Position numbers and translations under genes: made by a program. Shown piece by piece: positions 9,154 through 17,009 of a DNA stretch of 57,923 bases; the first letter of the stretch is position 1, and the number at the start of each line of letters is the position of its first letter. Source of the stretch: an uncultured Pelagibacteraceae bacterium (lineage in GTDB: Bacteria; Pseudomonadota; Alphaproteobacteria; Pelagibacterales; Pelagibacteraceae); contig CACEXE010000007.1 in the NCBI GenBank assembly GCA_902563435.1, positions 1 to 57,923 of the forward strand, given 5' to 3'. The notes under the pieces were generated by a model, which worked only from the letters and a program-made list of their open reading frames with translations, was not told the DNA's origin and did not search any database.

Positions 9154-10096
9154 TATTTATTTGCCCGAATATCTTAAAGATTAAATGAGAAAGTGAGAGT
9201 ACATTTTTCTCCTGCAGTTTAATGGTATCAGTTAATGTTTTGTCTTGCATGTTAACATTAAACAGTTTTTTTTTATTAACACTTATATATTTATTTTTTA
9301 GCAAATAATTTAATTTTCTAACAACAGTTGGTCTAGGAATATGAGTTATTTCTGAAATTGACATGGTATTTACACCAGTCTCAGGAACTATTATTTTGTT
9401 CTTTTTCCACTTTGAAAAGTTCCCTCCATTAGCTTCATAAGATTTTGTAACAAGTGAATGCCACATTATAACCATTCCAACTGAAAATATTTCAAGATCT
9501 CCCACTTGTTTTTTCCATCTATTTGTAAAAATAAAAATAAACTCTAAAAAAAAATACCAACAATATGTGAAATTATTTTTAATTTCATTTGAGATTTCAT
9601 CAAATTGCTTAGGTTGATTAATTAAATTATTTTTTTCACATAACTCAGCAATCTTTGAAAGTAATGCACATAAATTTTGAAGAGTATTTTTAGGTTGAAC
9701 CAGTCTAAAAGCCGATCTATCGATATATATCTTTTTGCCAATTTTTTTTAGTACACCAAATTCTTCTAAGCGGAGAATTTTTCTTCTAGCACTTTCTTTG
9801 GGAATAATTAAATTTTTTGATATTTCAATAATATTTATTCTGTCTAGTTCTAATGATTTGTCATATAAGAAAAAAGTATCATAACTTTCTACAAGTCCAT
9901 TTTGGATATAATAATCAAAATCTTTATTTATAAGATAAAGAATTATTAAATACTTATCTATGTCTTGAAATGTTTCATATGATGAATTAGTCCACTCAGA
10001 TAATAACTTGAAGTAAAAGGGAGCTATTTCATCAAAATTTTCTTCAATAACTTTTTGAATTTCTTTTTCACTTAATTGTGATGAGTTTTTAATCAT
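9146..10096 (-). CDS. Regulator with two winged-helix domains
   Basis: 316 residues, no signal or membrane segment. Two wHTH-like parts are visible. One spans about 88-130, with IIEISKNLIIPKESARRKIL and then FGVLKKIGKKIYID; the other spans about 245-285, with ISEITHIPRPTVVRKLNYLL then KNKYISVNKKKLFNVN. Both read as helix-turn-helix plus wing, as in MarR/IclR-type regulators. The middle (about 140-235) is aromatic-rich and could bind a ligand or dimerise. Three imperfect CCCATTTTGGACA repeats lie just upstream of its start, consistent with autoregulation. The subfamily and target are unrecognised. Confidence 0.6.
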   Translation of the reverse strand: MIKNSSQLSEKEIQKVIEENFDEIAPFYFKLLSEWTNSSYETFQDIDKYLIILYLINKDFDYYIQNGLVESYDTFFLYDKSLELDRINIIEISKNLIIPKESARRKILRLEEFGVLKKIGKKIYIDRSAFRLVQPKNTLQNLCALLSKIAELCEKNNLINQPKQFDEISNEIKNNFTYCWYFFLEFIFIFTNRWKKQVGDLEIFSVGMVIMWHSLVTKSYEANGGNFSKWKKNKIIVPETGVNTMSISEITHIPRPTVVRKLNYLLKNKYISVNKKKLFNVNMQDKTLTDTIKLQEKNVLSLSHLIFKIFGQINIK

Positions 10097-10104
10097 TTTT
10101 CACA

Positions 10105-10171
10105 AACCCATTTTAGTCTTTTGACCCCATTTTGGACATCAAATAAAATTTTAATAACCCATTTCGGACAC
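10105..10171. promoter_or_regulatory. Three operator-like repeats upstream of the wHTH regulator
   Basis: AACCCATTTTAGTC (10105-10118), CCCATTTTGGACA (10126-10138) and AACCCATTTCGGACA (10156-10170) are direct repeats spaced 19 and 32 bp. The background here is strongly AT-rich, so conserved CCC and GGAC bases stand out. The array starts 8 bp upstream of the minus-strand regulator start and lies before the plus-strand small membrane protein gene. Autoregulation is an inference. Confidence 0.5.
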
Positions 10172-10216
10172 TTGGGAAATAGCATCAAAATTTATATATG
10201 TTTTAATAGTATTTAT

Positions 10217-10429
10217 ATGAGTTTGAATAGCCGAAAAAGAGCATCTAATGTTGAAATTTCTTCTCAATTAACAGGTGACGTAAATATTGATACCCCTCAA
10301 AAAGTAAATGTAGATGCTCTTAAACTCAGAATGATAAAAGAAGAAAAAAAAGTAAATTTTATAAATAAAGCTATTGTCGTATCACTTTTTTTTGGATTAG
10401 GAGTAGTTGGATATTTCGTTTCTATTTAA
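10217..10429 (+). CDS. Small single-pass membrane protein, unknown
   Basis: 70 residues from ATG at 10217 (MSLNSRKRASNVEISSQL). The frame is open further up to 10121, but that would run through the repeat array and gives an unlikely N-terminus. A polar, charged N-terminal half is followed by one C-terminal helix, AIVVSLFFGLGVVGYFVSI, so it is probably C-tail anchored. I do not recognise the family. It is divergent from the wHTH regulator and downstream of its repeats, so it may belong to the same regulatory unit. Confidence 0.55.
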   Translation: MSLNSRKRASNVEISSQLTGDVNIDTPQKVNVDALKLRMIKEEKKVNFINKAIVVSLFFGLGVVGYFVSI

Positions 10430-10520
10430 CTTATATAATCAAATAAATAGTCTAAAAATTTGGGCATTCTCAACAATTATCAGTTATTGTAATAAATAAT
10501 AATTAGTAAATAATAAAGAA

Positions 10521-10856
10521 ATGAAACCATTTGCAGGATATTTAATTTTAGCTTTAGGAATTACAACAGGCATAGCTGCAAATAGTTTTGCAAAGATTTC
10601 AGATGGTTTTACAAAGCTGACACCAACTATTGCTTGTTTGCTTTTAATGAGTGTTACAATGTTTTCTTTGGCTAAAGCAATGTCAGTGATACCTGTCGCA
10701 TTTAGTTACTCAACTTACAGCGGATTAACAGTTGCGGGTGTAGTTTTGTTTGGGATATTAAAATATAATCAAGTTCCTAATATTTATGGATTAATAGGAA
10801 TTTGCTTAATTGTAACTGGGGTTATAATGGTGAATTATCTAGGACGAGCAGGATAA
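10521..10856 (+). CDS. SMR-family transporter lacking the usual membrane glutamate
   Basis: 111 residues with four hydrophobic helices and the SMR pattern KISDGFTKLTP, VIPVAFSYSTYSGL and a GLIGICLIVTGVIMVNYL ending. Aligning the SDGFT block with EmrE's SEGFT puts a glycine (Gly17) where EmrE has the essential Glu14 of helix 1. The protein has no acidic residue in its first 27 positions. It may therefore be a heteromeric or non-proton-coupled SMR paralogue, not a drug exporter. It ends 9 bp from the convergent LDH2-type gene. Confidence 0.8.
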   Translation: MKPFAGYLILALGITTGIAANSFAKISDGFTKLTPTIACLLLMSVTMFSLAKAMSVIPVAFSYSTYSGLTVAGVVLFGILKYNQVPNIYGLIGICLIVTGVIMVNYLGRAG

Positions 10857-10865
10857 TCATTTAAT

Positions 10866-11870
10866 CTATTTCAATAGAACACGAATATCTTCCATTATAT
10901 TATCCGGAATTTTAATTTCAGACTTATAATTCTTTTTATATCTTCTTAATTTGTTTTCTCCTGGATATAATATTTCTTTAAGTCCTTTTAATTTAGGAAG
11001 TTTTTTAATTCTTTTTATGTTTTCTTTTATTCTTTTTTTATAATTTTGTTGAAATAAGTTTGCTTTCATCACAATAAATAAATGACCAATATTTTGTGGT
11101 CCAGAAAAATCATCAAAAGGATCTTTCACTTTACCACCATGATTACCTCCAGTATAAACACCACTTAATATATCGACCATCCATGCAAGTCCTGATCCTC
11201 TAAACCCTGCTATAGGAAGCTGAACACCCTCAAGTGCTTTTTTAGCATCTGTTGTTGGATTACCAAATTTATCCAAAGCAACACCCTCAGGTATTTTTGA
11301 ATTAGATCTTGATGCAACTCTAATCTTTCCTCTATTAATCATTGAGACAGATGTATCCAATATAAATGGAACTTTAGAACCAGTTGGCGATCCAAAGCAA
11401 ATAGGATTTGTGCCAAATAAAGATTTTATAGCTCCATGTGGGGCAATAGCAGGCGGAGCATTAGTAAATACTAAGGCGATCATATTTTTTTTTACAGCTT
11501 GTTCAGCGTAATATCCTGACATACCGTAATGGCCACTGTTTTTAACTGCTACAAGTCCTATTCCTGTTTTTTTAGCATTTTTTATGGCTTTTTTAATAGC
11601 TGTATCTGCAGCAACAAATCCAATGCTGTCATCAGCATTTATATGAGTAACAGATGGGGAAATATTTTTTAGTTTGATTTTAGGCCTTGGATTAATAAGC
11701 TTTTTTTTGATCCGATCACAATACATTTTTAATCTAGATAATCCATGAGTTGGAGCGCCTACTAATTCAGCATTAATTATTGCATCAGCACAAATACCTG
11801 CATGTTTTTTTGAAAGTTTAAACTTATAAAATATTTTAATAATAGTCTTTTTAAGTTTATTTTTTTCCAT
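10866..11870 (-). CDS. LDH2/ComC-type NAD(P)-dependent 2-hydroxyacid dehydrogenase
   Basis: 334 residues, malate/L-sulfolactate/ureidoglycolate dehydrogenase (LDH2) family. It has AELVGAPTHGLSRLKMY near the N-terminus, VKNSGHYGMSGYYAEQA with the catalytic His, LFGTNPICFGSPT, DTSVSMINRGKI, and GFRGSGLAWMVDILSGV. The family interconverts 2-hydroxy and 2-oxo acids; ComC members act on sulfolactate. Given the hpsN-like, tau and suyAB genes in the window, a sulfolactate role (for example racemisation through sulfopyruvate) is plausible, but malate or lactate cannot be excluded. It ends an operon-like run with the epoxide hydrolase (1-bp gap). Confidence 0.75.
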   Translation of the reverse strand: MEKNKLKKTIIKIFYKFKLSKKHAGICADAIINAELVGAPTHGLSRLKMYCDRIKKKLINPRPKIKLKNISPSVTHINADDSIGFVAADTAIKKAIKNAKKTGIGLVAVKNSGHYGMSGYYAEQAVKKNMIALVFTNAPPAIAPHGAIKSLFGTNPICFGSPTGSKVPFILDTSVSMINRGKIRVASRSNSKIPEGVALDKFGNPTTDAKKALEGVQLPIAGFRGSGLAWMVDILSGVYTGGNHGGKVKDPFDDFSGPQNIGHLFIVMKANLFQQNYKKRIKENIKRIKKLPKLKGLKEILYPGENKLRRYKKNYKSEIKIPDNIMEDIRVLLK

Positions 11871-11871
11871 C

Positions 11872-13020
11872 TTAAATATTTAAATCTTTATTAAAAAATG
11901 ACCTTATATCATTAACTAATAAATCTGGCTCCTCAAGAGCCGCAAAGTGTCCACCTTTTTTCATTTTTGTCCATCTTTTAACATTAAAAATTCTTTTTAC
12001 ATACGATTTAGGCGGCCAGCTCAACATTTCTTTTGGAAATTCTGCAATAGCAGTAGGTATTCTAATTTTTTTAAAATTTTTTGGAAAAGGTCTTCCACCT
12101 TCTTCTCTTCTACCAAAATATATCCAAGCTGCAGAATTAAAAGTTTTTGTTAATATATAAATCATAATATTAGTTAGTAACAAATTCTTTGAGTAAACAT
12201 TTTGAATATTACCTTTTTTTAAGTCTGACCATGAGTAAAACTTTTCTAATATCCATGCAGCAGTACCCACAGGGCTATCTATCATTGCATAACTTAATGA
12301 CTGAGGTTTGGTTGCCTGTTGTGTCCTATATCCCTCTTGCATAACTTGCTCTTTAGCAAATCTTTGTTCCCATTTTTTTTCTTTTGAAGTTATTGCTCCT
12401 TTTGGGTGTCTCATATTTAAACAATTTACATGAATAGCTTTACAATTATGATAATGATCATGACCTAGCCAATTACAAACAGCAGAACCCCAGTCTCCTC
12501 CCTGAGCAAAATAATTTTTATAACCTAGTTTTTTAGTCATTAATTTATTCATAATTTTTGCAATTTTTTTTGGACCAATAGGTTTTTTTGGCGTTCCAGA
12601 AAATCCAAATCCAGGTAGAGAAGGTATTATTACATCAAAACTCTCTTCTTTATTTCCTCCGAATTTTTCAGGATGAGTTAGTTTTTTCACGATATGTAAA
12701 AATTCAATAAAACTTCCAGGCCATCCATGAAGAATAAGCAATGGATTTGGTTTTTTTCCACTACCATTTTGCTTAATAAAATGAATATTAATCCCATCTA
12801 CATTAGTAATGTAATTGTTAAATTTATTGATTTTTTTTTCTTGTAACTTCCAATTAAACTTTGATGTCCAGTACTTAGAAATCTTTTTTAAATAAGCATG
12901 ATTTGTTCCATGTAACCATCCATTCATCTGTTGGATATCATTAAATGGAAATTCCCTAACTTTTTTGTAGATATTATTTAAGGTCTTTATAGAAACATTT
13001 ACCTTAAATTTTTTTATCAT
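11872..13020 (-). CDS. Epoxide hydrolase, EHN plus alpha/beta hydrolase
   Basis: 382 residues. The N-terminal EHN domain (about 1-105) begins with FKVNVSIKTLNNIYKKVREF and contains WKLQEKKINKFNNY. The alpha/beta hydrolase follows with LHGWPGSFIEF (oxyanion hole), the nucleophile elbow QGGDWGSAV with Asp, and the late catalytic His in KKGGHFAALEEPD. This is the microsomal-type epoxide hydrolase layout, hydrolysing epoxides to diols in the cytosol. It sits between tauC (11-bp gap) and the LDH2 gene, and could be read through from the tau transcript. No direct link to taurine is known to me. Confidence 0.85.
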   Translation of the reverse strand: MIKKFKVNVSIKTLNNIYKKVREFPFNDIQQMNGWLHGTNHAYLKKISKYWTSKFNWKLQEKKINKFNNYITNVDGINIHFIKQNGSGKKPNPLLILHGWPGSFIEFLHIVKKLTHPEKFGGNKEESFDVIIPSLPGFGFSGTPKKPIGPKKIAKIMNKLMTKKLGYKNYFAQGGDWGSAVCNWLGHDHYHNCKAIHVNCLNMRHPKGAITSKEKKWEQRFAKEQVMQEGYRTQQATKPQSLSYAMIDSPVGTAAWILEKFYSWSDLKKGNIQNVYSKNLLLTNIMIYILTKTFNSAAWIYFGRREEGGRPFPKNFKKIRIPTAIAEFPKEMLSWPPKSYVKRIFNVKRWTKMKKGGHFAALEEPDLLVNDIRSFFNKDLNI

Positions 13021-13031
13021 TAATTATTATA

Positions 13032-14957
13032 TTATCCCTTTCCTCGCCAAGGAATAGTTCTATCAATTATTTTTCTTAAAGTTATATCAAATAATAATCC
13101 CAACATTCCCATAATAAAAATTGTTATCCAAATTACTTCATATTGAAAATATTTTTTTGCAACATTTTCAACAAATCCAATACCTGTAGTTCCAGCTAAA
13201 AATTCTGCTGCTACCAAAGTTCCCCAACACATTCCTACAGCGACTCTAATTCCAGTCAATATTTCAGGTAAAGAGTTTGGAAATATAACATGTCGAAGTA
13301 TTTGTCTTTTAGAAGCACCTAACGAGTGTGCAGCATGAATTTTAGAAAGTTGAGTTCCAGATGCTCCAGCTCTGGCGGATATAATCATAATTGATAAAGA
13401 AACCATGAATAATAAAAATACTTTTCCAGTATTATCAATTCCAAGTACTGAAATTATAAGTGGAGCCCAAGCTAATGGGGGTACTGGTCTATATAATTCA
13501 ATCAAAGGATCAAAAAATCCTTTAGCAAATCTGTTTAGTCCCATAAATAAACCTAATGGAACCCCTATAATTATTCCAAAAACCAATCCTAAAAATACTC
13601 TTAAGAATGAATCCCATATATGACCATAAGGAACAGGTATCTTGAATAGTTTAAAATCACCCGTAACTACTTTTAAAACTTTACCTTTAAAGTTTTCTTT
13701 AACTATCCCTTCGCTTGTATGAACAGGGTATTCGCCTGGTAAAATATCAGCAATCCAATCTGGTAAAATAAATCCTACTATTGAACTAACATCAATCATT
13801 TCTATCCAGAGAAGAGGTATATTTTTGTATCCAACATTTGGATTAGACATTAGGATAAATTTATTTAATGTGTCTGACGGTTTGGGTAACCATCTCCCAG
13901 AACCTTGTTCTGAGCAACTTGGACCACTCGCAACAATTGTTCCAGCTGGAAATAAAACAATATCAATTAATCTAAGACCAGCTTGTTCTTTTTCCTGAAG
14001 GTCATCAAATTCAATAATCGCTTTTTGCATTTCATTTAGTGCATTTGGAGGATAAATGCTTGCAAATTCAATTCTTCTTGCAATTTTGACTATATTTTTG
14101 GCGTAATCTGAGGCAATTTCCTCATTATCATCTAAACTTTTTCTATAAGTTTTAACTTCATCTTTCAGTTCTTTAATTGAACTTTTGAATTGTGGATTGT
14201 GATTTCTTAATTTAAAAAATTTATCATTAATTTTTTTCAGTTCCTCTGCAGCAGCTTGAAATTTTAAACCTTTTGAAGTTTCTGCAACAAACGGAACTTC
14301 AATAGTATTTTCTATAGTACCAGTTCCTGATCTAACTGTTGTTATGCCCCAGTTACCTTGTTCATATATTGCTTTTAACCGTTCACTTTTTTCAACTTCT
14401 GTTTCAAATGGATAATCTTCTTTTTTAAAATCTAAACTTAATTGTTTAATCTCATTTGTCATTTCACTTATTTTAATTTTAGTATCCATTTCAATTAAGT
14501 CCTCGTTAGTTAATAAAGGAATTAATTTTTTTGTTTTATTTATATATCCAACTAAAATTGTTTTTTGTTGATTGGTAAGATCTTTAGAATTTTGGATTTC
14601 AGCTGTTATTTTTTGAAGATTTTTATTTTCAATCTTTATGATTGATGTACTTTTGAACTCTCTTTCCTCTATCGGAAATTGATATTTTAATCCCAAAAGT
14701 GATTCATTTATTTTAGCAACCTGACATAATTCGTTTGCTGATTTTGGATAAAAACCTTTTGCTATGTCCCAAGAGTAATAAAGCCATACTAGTAATATTG
14801 CAGCGCTTCCAACAATAACCCAATGGGTTCCACCTTTAGCTCTTTCAGGATTTCCAAATACAGCATCAACTTTTTCAGTTTGTATTAATCTTCTGCCATA
14901 CATAATACATCCAATTATAGATACAAAAATTAGTATGGTTATTATTTGAGTTAACAT
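13032..14957 (-). CDS. tauC: Taurine-type ABC permease with large N-terminal extension
   Basis: 641 residues, against about 250-280 for ordinary TauC/SsuC permeases. The C-terminal about 210 residues form the standard BPD permease: VPYGHIWDSFLRVFLGLVFG at its start and the EAA-like loop AAHSLGASKRQILRHVIFP. The added N-terminal about 430 residues contain two hydrophobic segments (about 3-20 and 47-65), then a long charged, coiled-coil-prone region (about 110-320) and a GPSCSEQGSGRWLPKPSDTL segment. It is adjacent to tauB with no gap. The extension is probably periplasmic and might contact the binding protein; this is inference. Confidence 0.85.
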   Translation of the reverse strand: MLTQIITILIFVSIIGCIMYGRRLIQTEKVDAVFGNPERAKGGTHWVIVGSAAILLVWLYYSWDIAKGFYPKSANELCQVAKINESLLGLKYQFPIEEREFKSTSIIKIENKNLQKITAEIQNSKDLTNQQKTILVGYINKTKKLIPLLTNEDLIEMDTKIKISEMTNEIKQLSLDFKKEDYPFETEVEKSERLKAIYEQGNWGITTVRSGTGTIENTIEVPFVAETSKGLKFQAAAEELKKINDKFFKLRNHNPQFKSSIKELKDEVKTYRKSLDDNEEIASDYAKNIVKIARRIEFASIYPPNALNEMQKAIIEFDDLQEKEQAGLRLIDIVLFPAGTIVASGPSCSEQGSGRWLPKPSDTLNKFILMSNPNVGYKNIPLLWIEMIDVSSIVGFILPDWIADILPGEYPVHTSEGIVKENFKGKVLKVVTGDFKLFKIPVPYGHIWDSFLRVFLGLVFGIIIGVPLGLFMGLNRFAKGFFDPLIELYRPVPPLAWAPLIISVLGIDNTGKVFLLFMVSLSIMIISARAGASGTQLSKIHAAHSLGASKRQILRHVIFPNSLPEILTGIRVAVGMCWGTLVAAEFLAGTTGIGFVENVAKKYFQYEVIWITIFIMGMLGLLFDITLRKIIDRTIPWRGKG

Positions 14958-15755
14958 TTAATTTTCTTTTCCCATAATTTCTTCCTCCATATTCCAAATC
15001 ATGGATAAAATTTCTTCACGCTTAGATGAAAAGTCTTTATTTTTTTTTATTTCTCTTAAATCTTCCTTTAAACCCATTTCAGCAAAAGGTAGATTGTATT
15101 CTTTATGTATTCTTCCTGGTCTTGGTGCCATTACATAAAGTCTTTCACCAAGTAACAACGCTTCTTCAACTGAATGAGTAATTAAGATGATAGTTTTTCC
15201 TGTCTCTTTCCAAATTTTAAGAACCAAAGATTGCATCTTCTCCCTAGTTAACGCATCCAGCGCGCCTAAGGGTTCATCCATTAATATTAAGTCAGGATCA
15301 TTAATTAGACATCTTGCAAGAGCCACTCTTTGCTGCATCCCTCCAGATAATTGGTAGGTAGGAGTGTTGCCAAACCCTTTCAAACCTACAATTTCTAGCC
15401 ATTCTTCAACTCTTTTAGCGGTTTTTATTGGATCTTCTTTTTTCATTCTAAGTCCAAAATCAACATTTTCAGCAACTGTTAACCACTCAAATAAAGCTCC
15501 TTGTTGAAAAACCATTCCTCTTTCAACTCCTGGACCATTAATTTCATTGCCAGCTAAAACAATAGAACCTGAAGTAGGTCTTAAAAAACCGGCAGCAATA
15601 TTTAAAAGAGTAGTTTTCCCACATCCTGAGGGACCAAGAACAGTAAGAAGTTCTCCTTTTTTTAGAGTAAAATTTACATCTTTTAATGCGTGAACAGTTT
15701 CTCCTTTAGGAGTTTTAAAAATCATATTTAAATCTTTGGAAACTAAGTCACTCAT
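14958..15755 (-). CDS. tauB: Taurine ABC transporter ATPase
   Basis: 265 residues. Walker A GPSGCGKTTLLN, signature LSGGMQQRVALARCL, Walker B DLILMDEPLGALD and H-loop ILITHSVEEAL are intact. The YVMAPRPGRI segment is typical of the nitrate/sulfonate/taurine ATPase group. It powers uptake with TauC and TauA. A terminator-like hairpin separates it from tauA, while tauC follows immediately, so tauBC are translated from read-through of the tauA transcript or from a separate promoter. Confidence 0.9.
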   Translation of the reverse strand: MSDLVSKDLNMIFKTPKGETVHALKDVNFTLKKGELLTVLGPSGCGKTTLLNIAAGFLRPTSGSIVLAGNEINGPGVERGMVFQQGALFEWLTVAENVDFGLRMKKEDPIKTAKRVEEWLEIVGLKGFGNTPTYQLSGGMQQRVALARCLINDPDLILMDEPLGALDALTREKMQSLVLKIWKETGKTIILITHSVEEALLLGERLYVMAPRPGRIHKEYNLPFAEMGLKEDLREIKKNKDFSSKREEILSMIWNMEEEIMGKEN

Positions 15756-15782
15756 AGAAATAACTTTATATAAAACTAATGT

Positions 15783-15816
15783 TAAAAAAAATAGGCGCTA
15801 AATAATTAGCGCCTAT
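15783..15816 (-). terminator. Hairpin with U-tract between tauA and tauB
   Basis: On the minus strand a perfect 10-bp stem, ATAGGCGCTA / TAGCGCCTAT with a 6-nt loop, is followed by a run of eight T. It lies 25 bp after the tauA stop. It fits a partial intrinsic terminator or 3' end stabiliser that would give more TauA than TauBC, as is common for binding proteins. Confidence 0.8.
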
Positions 15817-15840
15817 TAAATTTGTTTTACTCTTTATAAA

Positions 15841-16782
15841 TTATAAAGGTAAAAAACTAGTATCAACGGCACCGCCTGGTGTTCCCATACCTTTTAGGAA
15901 ACCATCAAGATTACCGCTCTCCATTGACTGTTTAGTCTCTTCTGGAGTAAGAAATTTAAATCCACTTAAAGTTTCTTTCATATCAGCAACTTTCATTTCT
16001 GAAGCTTTTGACATTGCGTTCATATCGCTTTTACCAGCTCTATATCTATCATTTGCTTCATGAGTTACTTCTATAAAAGTTCTAAGCATACCTGGATTTT
16101 CTTTCATAAATTTATCAGTTACAGATGTAATATCTATTCCTAAGATACCTGCATCTCTTGCTTCTTGTACTGTTAAAAGTCTAGAACCAACCGCAACTGC
16201 AGCTTTAATAGAATTTCCGCCAAATAAACATGCCATTACAACATCACCACTTACTAATGCAGCAGCACCTTCTTCTGGATCCATTTGAATTATATCCATT
16301 TTACTTCTATCAGCTCCAATAACTTTCATACTTTCGTCAAAGACATACTCAGCCATAGTTCCAAGTGGAACAGCAACTTTTTTACCTTCTAATTCAGAGC
16401 CGTTTGCTTTTGTAATTCCAGAAGCGTTAGATGTAACACAAGTTGTTCCGCCCATCCCATATTCCATTGCAATATCAACTAATTTGATAGGTGCATTAGA
16501 TTTTACAGCATTGATAAAAGGTACTAAACCTTGAGAGTATGAAATATCAATATCTCCAGCTAGCATTGCATCAGTCATAGCTCCACCATTAGTGAAGTTT
16601 GTCCATTTTACTGGAACTCCTAGTGCTTTAGCAAAATTCTTTTTTTGCATGTCCTCTAAATTTGGACTTGGCCATTCTAGAAAGTAAGCAACTCTTACTT
16701 CATTTGCAGCAGCATTTGCAGCTGAAATAGACAAGTTAAGAGCAAATAAACTTCCTAAAATAAAGCTAATTAGTTTCTTCAT
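15841..16782 (-). CDS. tauA: Taurine ABC transporter periplasmic binding protein
   Basis: 313 residues with a signal peptide (MKKLISFILGSLFALNLSIS then AANAA). Mature features include VRVAYFLEWPSPNL, TNFTNGGAMTDAMLAGDIDI and SNAPIKLVDIAMEYG, the pattern of the nitrate/sulfonate/taurine-binding (NMT1/TauA) family. It binds the substrate in the periplasm and delivers it to TauBC. It is first in the minus-strand tau operon and divergent from tpa. A CCCATTTTAGAC motif like those at the wHTH gene lies in the divergent gap. Taurine specificity rests on adjacency to tpa and ald. Confidence 0.88.
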   Translation of the reverse strand: MKKLISFILGSLFALNLSISAANAAANEVRVAYFLEWPSPNLEDMQKKNFAKALGVPVKWTNFTNGGAMTDAMLAGDIDISYSQGLVPFINAVKSNAPIKLVDIAMEYGMGGTTCVTSNASGITKANGSELEGKKVAVPLGTMAEYVFDESMKVIGADRSKMDIIQMDPEEGAAALVSGDVVMACLFGGNSIKAAVAVGSRLLTVQEARDAGILGIDITSVTDKFMKENPGMLRTFIEVTHEANDRYRAGKSDMNAMSKASEMKVADMKETLSGFKFLTPEETKQSMESGNLDGFLKGMGTPGGAVDTSFLPL

Positions 16783-16881
16783 TTTATCTCCTTAATTAAA
16801 TTTAATTACCCTCATTTAAGTTCAATTTTAGATATATGTAAACGTATTTTGTAAGCACATTAATCAAAGGTGATTTAAAAA

Positions 16882-16896
16882 TGTCTAAAATGGGTT
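16882..16896. promoter_or_regulatory. Operator-like motif in the tauA/tpa divergent region
   Basis: Read on the minus strand this is AACCCATTTTAGACA, which matches 13 of 15 positions of AACCCATTTCGGACA and all of AACCCATTTTAG at the wHTH regulator promoter. The 227-bp gap also holds GGTGTCACC (16915-16923) and a weak CAAC...GTTG hairpin. Regulation by the wHTH protein is an inference. Confidence 0.45.
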
Positions 16897-17009
16897 CAAC
16901 TTTGAGTTGTATTTGGTGTCACCTAATGACATACTTATGATGCAGAGAAATTATTTTCTATTTTTTTATTTTAGTCTATGAAAGAGTAATAATAACATTA
17001 GAAATTTTT

